Shown in pieces: positions 52,230-60,191 of a stretch of 64,000 nucleotides of DNA. The stretch spans positions 20,472-84,471 of the forward strand of contig NZ_LGDG01000221.1 of assembly GCF_001279775.1 (NCBI RefSeq), given 5' to 3'. The notes under the pieces were generated by a model, which did not search any database, had not been told where the DNA came from, and saw nothing but the letters and a program-made list of their open reading frames with translations. Each line of letters opens with the position of its first letter. Position 1 is the stretch's first letter. Position numbers and translations under genes: made by a program. Source of the stretch: Streptomyces sp. MMG1533 (lineage in GTDB: Bacteria > Actinomycetota > Actinomycetes > Streptomycetales > Streptomycetaceae).

Positions 52230-54014
52230 ATGAGCAGTGAGCAGCGCCCCGCCCCGTTCCGCATGCCCGAGCGGCTGTTCGCGGAACTGGCCGCGGGCGG
52301 CGGCTCCGCGGCGGCCGTCGCCTTTCTCGAACGGGGCGAACGGGCCCGCCGGTTACTGCTCCTGCGCACCCTGCTGGACCGCCTCGCCACCCTGCCCACG
52401 CCCCTGACGCCGGCCACCGAGGCCTGGCACGTCCTCAAAGAGGCGGCGACGCGGGCGCACGACCCGGTCGAACGGCTGCTGCTCGCTCCCGCGACCGGCG
52501 GCTGGCTCGCCCATGTCCTGCGCCGGGCCCACGGCACCGCGTCCGGACCGCCGCTGTGGGCGGACGCGGGCCACCTGTGCGCCCTGGCGGTGACGGCATC
52601 CCTGCACGCCGGCACGGACGCGGAACTCCGGGTCCCTCTGGTGGACGGGGCCCTCACCCTGCCCGGCCTGGGCTTGGCCCGACTCCCGGACGCGGAAGGG
52701 GGGTTGACGGTCGGGCTGGCCCGCACGAGCGGGGGAGAGCTGACTCTTGCGGGGCCGGGGCGCCATGGAGTGACGACGTCCGTGACGATACGGCCGGGCA
52801 CGGCGGGGTCGGGGAACGGGCCGGGGAGCGAGTCGGGGAGCGAGGGAGCCGGGTACGGCTCGGCGGCGGCCTCCTGGCTGCCTCTGCGCACCCTCACCCA
52901 CCCGGCGCCCACCGGTACCGTCGCCATCCCGCTCGACGACCTCGACCCCTACCGCGACCTGGACGACCCCCTGCCGCCCGCCCGGCTCGACGCCGCGGAG
53001 ACAAAGGCGTGGCAGCGGGTGTTCGAGGGGGCCGTCACGGTGCTCGCCGTGCCGGGCGGCGTCGGGCCCGGGCGGCTCGACCCGGCCTGGATCCGGTCGG
53101 TCGTGCCCTGGGGCCGTACGAGCACGGACCCTCCCGCCCCGCCGACCGTCCAGGTCTCCGCGTCCAGCGGCGACTCCTTCGGCGCGATGGTGATCGCCCG
53201 CCCCTCCTCCGCGCTCGCCCTCGCCGAGACCCTCGTCCACGAGTTCCAGCACAGCAAGCTGGCCGCCCTCCTCCACCTCTTCCCGCTGCTCGACGACGAC
53301 CGGGAAGAGCGCTACTACGCCCCCTGGCGCCCCGACCCCCGCCACCTCACCGGCCTGCTGCACGGCGCGTACGCCTTCACGGGAGTCGCGGGCTTCTGGC
53401 GGGACCGGTTGGCCGTCGCGCGGGACGGCCGGACGGGTGGGGAGGACAGCGAGATCGCCCCGCCGGACGACCGGGCCGCCGTCGAGGAGGAGGCCGGTTA
53501 CCACTTCGCGTTGCGTCGCCTGCAGAGTCGGCTCGTCGTGCGCACCCTGCTGGCCGAGGGGCGTCTGACCCCTCAGGGGCGTGCCCTGGTCTCGGGTCTG
53601 GCGCGCACGCTGGACGGCTGGCTGCGGGAGCCGGTCCCCGCGTCCGCCCTCGCCCGTGCCCGTACGGCCGCCGCCCTGCACCGCACCGAGTGGCGGCTGC
53701 GCAACGTGGCTCCGACGGACGATGCGGCGTACCCGGCAGCCACCCGCTTCCGCTTGGACCGCGCCTCCTGGCCGGACCTACGCACCCATGCCTTCGCGAC
53801 CCGTCCCACCGTCCCGCACACCGCCGACGAGCACCTCGCCGCCGGCGACCCGGGCGCCGCGCTGGCCCGTTACGCCGACGAACTGGCCGCCGATCCCGCC
53901 GAACCGCACGCCCTCGCCGGCTGGATCGTCGCCCGCGCCACCCTCGACCCCGGCCGCACGGCCCGCCGCATGCTGGCCCGCCCGGAACTGCTTCAGCCCC
54001 AGCCCAGCGGCTGA
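52230..54014 (+). CDS. HExxH-type peptide hydroxylase-like protein
   Basis: A 594-residue protein resembling the HEXXH-motif family found in FxSxx-COOH-type RiPP loci (alpha-ketoglutarate/iron peptide beta-hydroxylases). The motif is His337-Glu-Phe-Gln-His341 in LAETLVHEFQHSKL, and a further His378 in LLHGAYAF may be the third ligand. The N-terminal half is helical and precedes a beta-rich insert with a Gly/Ser repeat. The C-terminal 100 residues contain a TPR-like pair (AAGDPGAALARYADEL). ATG 52230 is preceded by GGAGGT. The usual partner fxsB (radical SAM) is not in this window. Confidence 0.72.
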   Translation: MSSEQRPAPFRMPERLFAELAAGGGSAAAVAFLERGERARRLLLLRTLLDRLATLPTPLTPATEAWHVLKEAATRAHDPVERLLLAPATGGWLAHVLRRAHGTASGPPLWADAGHLCALAVTASLHAGTDAELRVPLVDGALTLPGLGLARLPDAEGGLTVGLARTSGGELTLAGPGRHGVTTSVTIRPGTAGSGNGPGSESGSEGAGYGSAAASWLPLRTLTHPAPTGTVAIPLDDLDPYRDLDDPLPPARLDAAETKAWQRVFEGAVTVLAVPGGVGPGRLDPAWIRSVVPWGRTSTDPPAPPTVQVSASSGDSFGAMVIARPSSALALAETLVHEFQHSKLAALLHLFPLLDDDREERYYAPWRPDPRHLTGLLHGAYAFTGVAGFWRDRLAVARDGRTGGEDSEIAPPDDRAAVEEEAGYHFALRRLQSRLVVRTLLAEGRLTPQGRALVSGLARTLDGWLREPVPASALARARTAAALHRTEWRLRNVAPTDDAAYPAATRFRLDRASWPDLRTHAFATRPTVPHTADEHLAAGDPGAALARYADELAADPAEPHALAGWIVARATLDPGRTARRMLARPELLQPQPSG

Positions 54015-54033
54015 CCGGAACCCGCGCGTTTCC

Positions 54034-54933
54034 TCACCCCACCAACCGCAACCGCTCCGCGCACACCCCCACCCGTACCGACTGCCCCCACGTCAGCTCC
54101 ACCGAGTCCGTCTCCATCCCGTCCCCGAAGGCGATGAGCCGCTCCGACTCGACGGTGAGGTGCAGACGGGCCGACGCGGTGAGTTCGCCGGCCACCAGCG
54201 ATGTGCCGGTGGCCGGGGACGGCCAGGCCTCGCGGACGAACCACAGGAGGCGGGACTCGGTGGGGGAGGGCAGGCGCCAGGGACCGCCGCGCTCCTGCCA
54301 GACCGAGCGGATCCACCCGGTCGCCCCGGTGCCCGTGCCCACCAGCACCCCCGAGGAGGCCTGGGCCTCGACGACACCCCCGTCGCCCTCCAGGCCCAGG
54401 CGGTATCTGGCTGTCTGGTGTCCGACGGCTCCCAGACAGATCTCGTTGAGCGCGACGACCCGCTGGGTGTCGTCGGCGACGGCCTCGACCATGGTCCGCT
54501 CCTCGACGCCGGCGGAGCGGGTGAGGACGGCCGGCAGGAGCGATGCCGCGTCACGCGGGCGGTGCCGGACCAACACCCCGGGGTTGCGTCCGGGGTCCGT
54601 GTCGATGCCCACCACCGGTTGTCCCGCGAGGTACTTGGCGACGTTCGCCACCAGCCCGTCCTGCCCGACCACGACCACCACGTCCTCGGGTGCGAACAGG
54701 AAACGGTCCAAGTCCGCCCGCTCCACGCGTGCCTGACGCCACGTCAGAGGCACCGCCGCGCCGACCTCGGCCAGCGCCTGCCGCGTCCGGCGGTGCCGTT
54801 CGGCCAGCTCGGCGATGTCCCGCCCCCGGGAGGAAAGGAAGAACGCGGCCTGCCCGTGCGTGCCGTGCCGGGCCACCAACTCCTCGTACTCGGTGGGGCG
54901 ATGGACGACGACGGCCCGCGGTGCGAGGCTCAC
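54034..54933 (-). CDS. NAD-kinase-like protein
   Basis: A 299-residue protein of the NADK/diacylglycerol-kinase-like fold. The nucleotide motif is VVVVGQDGLVANVAKYL (GQDG where NAD kinases have GGDG). The substrate loop is TGTGATGWI (T-x-T-G-A/S-T in NADK), and a NEICLGAVGHQTARYRL segment corresponds to the NADK NE-motif. The GGDG to GQDG change may alter activity. GTG 54933 overlaps the stop of the SPFH gene by four bases, so the two are translationally coupled. Confidence 0.75.
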   Translation of the reverse strand: MSLAPRAVVVHRPTEYEELVARHGTHGQAAFFLSSRGRDIAELAERHRRTRQALAEVGAAVPLTWRQARVERADLDRFLFAPEDVVVVVGQDGLVANVAKYLAGQPVVGIDTDPGRNPGVLVRHRPRDAASLLPAVLTRSAGVEERTMVEAVADDTQRVVALNEICLGAVGHQTARYRLGLEGDGGVVEAQASSGVLVGTGTGATGWIRSVWQERGGPWRLPSPTESRLLWFVREAWPSPATGTSLVAGELTASARLHLTVESERLIAFGDGMETDSVELTWGQSVRVGVCAERLRLVG

Positions 54934-56000
54934 TCCCGCTCCCGTGCACCCAGCTTGGCCAGCAGGCCCGTCAGCACGTCCGGCGACACCGTCACGCTCT
55001 CGATGCGCGGCAGGTTCTCCGCGATCCGCGTCCCCGTGAGCGCGTGCAGCGTCGCCGTGTCCACGTCGGCGTGCACCCGCAGCCACGCGGCCTGCGCCTG
55101 CGCCCGCGCCTCGCCGACCTCGCGTGCTCCTTCCGCCTCCGCACGGGACAGCCGTACGGCACGAACAGCCTCGGCCTCCGCGAGCTTCACACCCCGCACC
55201 GCCTCCGCCTCCGCGAGCCGCACCGTCCGTGCCGCTTCCGCCTCGGCCCGTACGGCGTCCGCCGCCGCGTGCTCCTCGGCCTCCCGCCGGGCGTTCGTGC
55301 CGCGCTGGTCGACCAACTGCTCCTCACGGCGGGCGAGTTCGATCTGACTGGCCAACTCGTTCTCGGCGATGGCCCGTTCGCGTTCGACAGCGACCGCCCG
55401 GCGTTGGTAGGTCGCCCGGTCGGCCTCCTGCTGGATCTGCTCGCGGGCCGGGGTGCGCAGCGCCCGCTCCACCTCCGGCTCGGGGCGCAGCGCCACCACC
55501 CGTACGGCGACCACCTCGATGCCGGTCGCGGGCAGCCGCGGCTCGGCGTCCAGGCCGGCCGCGATCCGCTCGCGGACCGAGCTCACGCCGTCGACCAGCG
55601 CGGCCGCCAGCGGCGTACGCGCCAGGACGTCCAGCGCGTGCTGCTGGGCGGTCTCGGTGAGCAGCGTGCCGAGCTGCTCCAGCGGCGTGCCCCGCCAGAC
55701 GCCCGTGTCCGGGTCGATGGAGAAGTCGAGGCGGGCGGCGGCGACGCCCGGGTCGCTGATCCGGTAGGTGACCGTCGCCTGCACCGCCACGTCCTGGAAG
55801 TCGGACGTACGGGCGTGGAAGGTCATCGCCAGTTCCCGGTCGTCGACCGGGACCTCCGACAGCGCGGCGGTCAGCGAACGGAACCAGAAGCTCAGTCCCG
55901 GTCCGTCGTGCACCAGCCGGCCCGCGCGATGGTGCCGGATGTGCGTCGTCGGTGCGCCGCGCAGGTGGCGCCAGCCGAGGCGCCGGATGATGTCCGCCAT
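54930..56000 (-). CDS. SPFH/Band 7 domain protein
   Basis: A 356-residue stomatin/flotillin-like scaffold protein. The SPFH domain (about 10-205) has LSFWFRSLTAALSEVPVDD, VQATVTYRISDPGVAAARLDF and LPATGIEVVAVRVVALRPEPEVERAL (read in parts). A long charged coiled coil with heptad RLAEAEAVR/KLAEAEAVR repeats follows (about 215-310), then a C-terminal SPDVLTGLLAKLG. No N-terminal membrane helix is present from ATG 56000; the frame upstream would add one (to 56087) but lacks a ribosome site, while GAGGGGATCTC precedes 56000. SPFH proteins occur in some defence and effector loci. Confidence 0.85.
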   Translation of the reverse strand: MADIIRRLGWRHLRGAPTTHIRHHRAGRLVHDGPGLSFWFRSLTAALSEVPVDDRELAMTFHARTSDFQDVAVQATVTYRISDPGVAAARLDFSIDPDTGVWRGTPLEQLGTLLTETAQQHALDVLARTPLAAALVDGVSSVRERIAAGLDAEPRLPATGIEVVAVRVVALRPEPEVERALRTPAREQIQQEADRATYQRRAVAVERERAIAENELASQIELARREEQLVDQRGTNARREAEEHAAADAVRAEAEAARTVRLAEAEAVRGVKLAEAEAVRAVRLSRAEAEGAREVGEARAQAQAAWLRVHADVDTATLHALTGTRIAENLPRIESVTVSPDVLTGLLAKLGARERE

Positions 56001-56013
56001 GAGATCCCCTCGT

Positions 56014-56068
56014 TTTTCGTCTCGCCGACGATAAGCGGCGACCGCGATTATCGTCAATAGGACGAAAA
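56014..56068. promoter_or_regulatory. Nested inverted repeats between SPFH and arcA genes
   Basis: TTTTCGTC-N5-GACGATAA-N13-TTATCGTC-N5-GACGAAAA. Two pairs of 8-bp inverted repeats are symmetrically nested around position 56041, in the divergent promoter region. This fits a pair of operator sites for a dimeric regulator serving both directions. Confidence 0.65.
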
Positions 56069-56131
56069 CAAGTGCCCGTGGAAACACCTGAGCGACGGGT
56101 CAAGACGCCCCCCGATGGTCAGGATGGAGAC

Positions 56132-57355
56132 ATGGGATTCCATGTCGACTCCGAGGCCGGGCGGCTGCGCCGCGTCATCCTTCACCGGCCGGATCTCGAG
56201 CTCAAAAGGCTCACCCCCAGCAACAAGGACGCCCTCCTCTTCGACGACGTGCTGTGGGTGCGCCGGGCGCGCGCCGAGCACGACGGGTTCGCCGACGTGC
56301 TGCGCGACCGCGGTGTGGCCGTCCACCTTTTCGGCGACCTGCTCACCGAGGCCCTGGAGATCCCGGCGGCCCGAGCGCTCGTCCTGGACCGGGTCTTCGA
56401 CGAGAAGGAGTACGGGGTACTCGCCACCGACCACCTCCGGGCCGCCTTCGAGACCCTGCCCGCCGCCGAACTGGCCGAGGCGCTGGTCGGCGGCATGACC
56501 AAGCGGGAGTTCCTGGACGTTCACGAGGAGCCGACCTCCGTGCGCTTCCATGTCATGGACCTGGACGACTTCCTGCTCGGCCCGCTGCCCAACCACCTCT
56601 TCACCCGCGACACCTCCGCCTGGATCTACGACGGCGTCTCCATCAACGCGATGCGCTGGCCGGCCCGGCAGCGCGAGACCGTGCACTTCGAGGCGATCTA
56701 CCGGCACCACCCGCTGTTCCGCGACGAGACCTTCCAGGTGTGGTCGGAGGGGCAGGCCGACTACCCGTCGACCATCGAGGGCGGGGACGTTCTCGTCATC
56801 GGCAACGGGGCGGTGCTCATCGGCATGAGTGAGCGGACGACCCCGCAGGCCGTCGAGATGCTCGCGCACAAGCTGTTCGACGCGGGCTCCGCACAGTCGA
56901 TCGTGGCCCTCGACATGCCCAAGCGGCGTGCCTTCATGCACCTCGACACCGTGATGACGATGGTCGACGGCGACACCTTCACCCAGTACGCAGGGCTCGG
57001 CATGCTCCGCTCGTACACCATCGAACCGGGCGTCGGTGAGAAGGAGCTCAAGGTCACCGACCACCCGCCGGAGCACATGCACCGCGCGATCGCCGCCGCG
57101 CTCGGCCTCAGTGAGATCCGCGTCCTGACCGCCACCCAGGACGTGCACGCGGCCGAGCGCGAGCAGTGGGACGACGGCTGCAACGTCCTGGCCGTGGAGC
57201 CGGGAGTCGTCGTCGCCTACGAGCGCAACGCCACGACCAACACCCACCTGCGCAAGCGGGGCATCGAGGTGATCGAGATCCCGGGGAGCGAGCTGGGGCG
57301 GGGGCGGGGCGGACCCCGGTGCATGAGTTGTCCGGTCGAACGGGAGGCCGTATAG
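56132..57355 (+). CDS. arcA: Arginine deiminase
   Basis: A 408-residue enzyme that hydrolyses arginine to citrulline and ammonia. The catalytic Cys397 is in [13 protein letters not shown], the active-site His in [11 protein letters not shown], and acidic substrate ligands in FTRDTSAWI and [12 protein letters not shown]. The N-terminal [15 protein letters not shown] and LLFDDVLWV motifs are typical. ATG 56132 follows GGATGGAGA. It is followed 61 bp later by ornithine carbamoyltransferase, the next enzyme of the ADI pathway. Carbamate kinase is not in the window. Confidence 0.96.
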   Translation: MGFHVDSEAGRLRRVILHRPDLELKRLTPSNKDALLFDDVLWVRRARAEHDGFADVLRDRGVAVHLFGDLLTEALEIPAARALVLDRVFDEKEYGVLATDHLRAAFETLPAAELAEALVGGMTKREFLDVHEEPTSVRFHVMDLDDFLLGPLPNHLFTRDTSAWIYDGVSINAMRWPARQRETVHFEAIYRHHPLFRDETFQVWSEGQADYPSTIEGGDVLVIGNGAVLIGMSERTTPQAVEMLAHKLFDAGSAQSIVALDMPKRRAFMHLDTVMTMVDGDTFTQYAGLGMLRSYTIEPGVGEKELKVTDHPPEHMHRAIAAALGLSEIRVLTATQDVHAAEREQWDDGCNVLAVEPGVVVAYERNATTNTHLRKRGIEVIEIPGSELGRGRGGPRCMSCPVEREAV

Positions 57356-57378
57356 AAATGCCAATCATCGTATAGACT

Positions 57379-57407
57379 TCCAGGGTAATTGTTCTCGTAT
57401 CCCTGGA
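57379..57407 (+). promoter_or_regulatory. Inverted repeat covering the argF ribosome site
   Basis: TCCAGGG-N15-CCCTGGA. The right arm overlaps the GGAG (57405-57408) that serves ATG 57417. Two TATAGA hexamers at 57351 and 57371 lie just upstream and may be -10 elements. It could be a DNA operator (for example ArgR) or an RNA hairpin masking the ribosome site. Confidence 0.45.
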
Positions 57408-57416
57408 GCGCCCCCC

Positions 57417-58424
57417 ATGGCGACAGTCCCGACCGTCCTTGCCGGTCGCCACTTCCTCAAGGAACTCGACCTCACCGAGCAGGAGTTCCTCGGCCTGATC
57501 GAGCTGGCCGCCGAGCTGAAGGCCGCCAAGAAGGCCGGGACCGAGACGCGGTACCTGCAGGGCCGGAACATCGCGCTGATCTTCGAGAAGACCTCGACGC
57601 GCACGCGCTGCGCGTTCGAGGTCGCCGCCGCCGACCAGGGCGCCTCGACGACGTACCTCGATCCGTCGGGCTCGCAGATCGGTCACAAGGAGTCCGTGAA
57701 GGACACCGCGCGGGTACTCGGGCGGATGTTCGACGCGATCGAGTACCGCGGGGACAGCCAGGCCGGCGTCGAGGAGCTCGCGGCGTACGCGGGCGTGCCC
57801 GTCTACAACGGCCTGACCGACGACTGGCACCCCACCCAGATGCTGGCCGACGTGCTGACGATGACCGAGCACAGCACCAAGCCGGTCAGGGAGATCGCCT
57901 TCGCCTACCTCGGCGACGCCCGCTTCAACATGGGGAACTCCTACCTGATCACCGGCGCTCTCCTCGGCATGGACGTGCGGATCGTCGCGCCGAAGTCCTA
58001 CTGGCCGGCCCAGGAGATCGTCGACCGGGCGCGTGAGCTCGCCGAGGCCAGTGGCGCCCGGATCACGCTCACGGAGTCACTGGAGGAGGGCGTCACGGGC
58101 GCCGACTTCGTGGCCACCGACGTCTGGGTCTCCATGGGCGAGCCCAAGTCGGTCTGGGACGAGCGGATCGCCGCCCTCGCCCCGTACGCCGTGACCATGG
58201 ACGTCCTGCGCGCCACCGGCAACCCGGACGTGAAGTTCCTGCACTGCCTGCCGGCCTTCCACGACCTCGGCACCAAGGTCGGGCAGGAGATCCATGAGAC
58301 CCACGGCCTGGAGTCCCTCGAAGTGACCGACGAGGTCTTCGAGTCGGCGCACTCGGTCGTCTTCGACGAGGCGGAGAACCGTCTGCACACCATCAAGGCC
58401 GTCCTCGTGGCCACCCTGGCCTGA
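57417..58424 (+). CDS. argF: Ornithine carbamoyltransferase
   Basis: A 335-residue cytoplasmic transferase joining carbamoyl phosphate and ornithine to form citrulline, or running the phosphorolytic reverse in the ADI pathway. The carbamoyl-phosphate loop is Ser60-Thr-Arg-Thr-Arg64 in [15 protein letters not shown]. Other sites are the [14 protein letters not shown] motif and the catalytic Cys in [10 protein letters not shown]. Placement after arcA suggests the catabolic form, but substrate direction cannot be read from the sequence. Confidence 0.96.
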   Translation: MATVPTVLAGRHFLKELDLTEQEFLGLIELAAELKAAKKAGTETRYLQGRNIALIFEKTSTRTRCAFEVAAADQGASTTYLDPSGSQIGHKESVKDTARVLGRMFDAIEYRGDSQAGVEELAAYAGVPVYNGLTDDWHPTQMLADVLTMTEHSTKPVREIAFAYLGDARFNMGNSYLITGALLGMDVRIVAPKSYWPAQEIVDRARELAEASGARITLTESLEEGVTGADFVATDVWVSMGEPKSVWDERIAALAPYAVTMDVLRATGNPDVKFLHCLPAFHDLGTKVGQEIHETHGLESLEVTDEVFESAHSVVFDEAENRLHTIKAVLVATLA

Positions 58425-58487
58425 CCTGGTCCTCATGCTTGCCGGCGGCCCGGAGTCACCCCAGGCTCACCGAGGCTTCGGAACCGG

Positions 58488-58940
58488 TCACACCGGACGC
58501 CGCTGAGCCGGCACCGTCGGCAGCCTGAACCACACCGCCTTGCCGGACTCGGTGGCGCGGTGACCGCAGGACGAGCTGAGGGCGCGGATCAGCAGCAGAC
58601 CGCGCCCGTGCTCCTGCCAGGGGTCCGGCTCCGTGACCGCCGGCAGCGTGAGGTTGCCGGGCGGCGCCGGGTCCGGGTCGTGCACCTCGACCTGGCAGCC
58701 GCTCGGCAGCAGCTCCACCACCAGCTCGATCGGCGCGTCCCCGGCGGTGTGCTCCACGGCGTTCGCCACCAGCTCCGCCGTCAGCAGTTCCGCGGTGTCG
58801 CTGTCGGCCCCGTGCTCCAGCTCGGCCAGCGCGGTGCGCACCAGGGCGCGGGCCACCGGCACGGCCGCGGCGGAGTGCGGCAGCGCGATGCGCCAGGAGG
58901 CGGAGGCGGCGGGGCGTTCGTGCAAGGCGGTTCCGTTCAT
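58488..58940 (-). CDS. RsbW-like anti-sigma/serine kinase ATPase
   Basis: A 150-residue HATPase_c_2 protein of the kind that binds sigma factors or anti-anti-sigma factors. The GHKL N-box is LLTAELVANAVEHT, the D-box VEVHDPDP, and the G2-like box EHGRGLLLIRALSSSCG. Streptomycetes encode dozens of these. No partner sigma or STAS protein is adjacent. ATG 58940 begins the family fold after a short tail. Confidence 0.92.
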   Translation of the reverse strand: MNGTALHERPAASASWRIALPHSAAAVPVARALVRTALAELEHGADSDTAELLTAELVANAVEHTAGDAPIELVVELLPSGCQVEVHDPDPAPPGNLTLPAVTEPDPWQEHGRGLLLIRALSSSCGHRATESGKAVWFRLPTVPAQRRPV

Positions 58941-59363
58941 GAGCAGGCTGTCCTGCTTTCAACCTTATGAATGGTACGGCGCCGCCCGGCAGAGGCATCC
59001 GACGGGCACCGTACGGGACCTTCGGCCCCGTTGCAGGCGGCTTACCCGGGTGAACGCCCCGCCTCGCACGGCTGCTCCCGCCGTTACGCGGATGTCGACG
59101 AGCCGTGACGGATGTGACGGCGCCGGGTCGGATCCGTGGTCATGTCCCGTGCCGTGTTCCGCGTCGGCGGCAGGCGCCGAGTCATGTCCCGGGTCAAGTC
59201 CCGATCCCGGGTCAAGTCCCGATCCCGGGTCAAGTCCCGATCCCGGGTCAAGTCCCGGGCCGGTTTATCGCGCCCTCGTGACGACAGTCACAGATGAGTG
59301 ATAGCTTCGAAGGACAGAGCTCCGTGAGGCAGTGCCCGCCACCGAACGAGGAGGCCGCACCTC
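58941..59363. other. Divergent intergenic region with minisatellite
   Basis: This 423-bp region between the RsbW-like gene and the enoyl-CoA hydratase gene holds an 18-bp tandem repeat at 59188-59256. The lower-GC stretch 59265-59320 is the likely hydratase promoter. No other gene was seen. Confidence 0.5.
59188..59256. repeat. 18-bp minisatellite
   Basis: Three full units of CCCGGGTCAAGTCCCGAT and a fourth, truncated one. All copies are identical. Each unit contains GGGTCAAGTCCC with partial dyad symmetry. Confidence 0.92.
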
Positions 59364-60191
59364 GTGAGTCCCTTCACCGGCTCCGCCGCCCGCACCCCGC
59401 ACTGGCAGCACCTGCGCGTCGACCTCACCGACGGCGTCGCCACCGTCACCCTCGCCCGCCCCGACAAGCTCAACGCGCTCACCTTCGGCGCCTACGCCGA
59501 CCTGCGCGACCTGCTCGCCGAACTGTCCCGGGAACGGTCCGTGCGCGCCCTGGTGCTGGCGGGGGAGGGGCGCGGCTTCTGCTCCGGCGGCGACGTCGAC
59601 GAGATCATCGGCGCCACCCTGGCCATGGACACCGCCCAGCTCCTCGACTTCAACCGGATGACCGGACAGGTGGTGCGGGCCGTACGGGAGTGCCCGTTCC
59701 CGGTGATCGCGGCAGTGCACGGGGTGGCGGCGGGCGCGGGCGCGGTACTGGCCCTGGCCGCGGACTTCCGGGTCGCCGACCCGTCGGCGCGCTTCGCCTT
59801 CCTCTTCACCCGGGTCGGCCTGTCCGGCGGCGACATGGGCGCCGCCTATCTGCTGCCCCGGGTCGTCGGCCTCGGCCACGCCACCCGGCTGCTCATGCTC
59901 GGCGAGCCGGTCCGCGCCCCCGAGGCCGAGCGGATCGGCCTGATCAGCGAGCTGACCGACGAGGGGCGCGCCGACCAGGCCGCCGGGGCGTTGGCCCGCC
60001 GCCTGGCCGAGGGCCCGGCACTGGCGTACGCCCAGACGAAGGCGCTGCTCACGGCGGAACTGGACATGCCGCTCGCTGCGGCCGTCGAGCTGGACGCCGC
60101 AACCCAGGCCCTACTGATGAACGGTGAGGACTACGCCGAGTTCCATGAGGCGTTCAAGGCAAAGCGACCTCCCAAGTGGAGCGGTCGGTGA
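59364..60191 (+). CDS. Enoyl-CoA hydratase/isomerase family protein
   Basis: A 275-residue crotonase-fold enzyme acting on acyl-CoA thioesters. The CoA/oxyanion region is ARPDKLNALTFGAYADL, GEGRGFCSGGDVDEI and VHGVAAGAGAVLALAADFR. The late motif FTRVGLSGGDMGAAYLLPRVVG carries the usual catalytic-position residues. GTG 59364 follows GGAGG. The stop overlaps the start of the salicylyl-CoA hydroxylase gene by four bases, so it probably acts in the same aromatic CoA pathway. Confidence 0.95.
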   Translation: MSPFTGSAARTPHWQHLRVDLTDGVATVTLARPDKLNALTFGAYADLRDLLAELSRERSVRALVLAGEGRGFCSGGDVDEIIGATLAMDTAQLLDFNRMTGQVVRAVRECPFPVIAAVHGVAAGAGAVLALAADFRVADPSARFAFLFTRVGLSGGDMGAAYLLPRVVGLGHATRLLMLGEPVRAPEAERIGLISELTDEGRADQAAGALARRLAEGPALAYAQTKALLTAELDMPLAAAVELDAATQALLMNGEDYAEFHEAFKAKRPPKWSGR

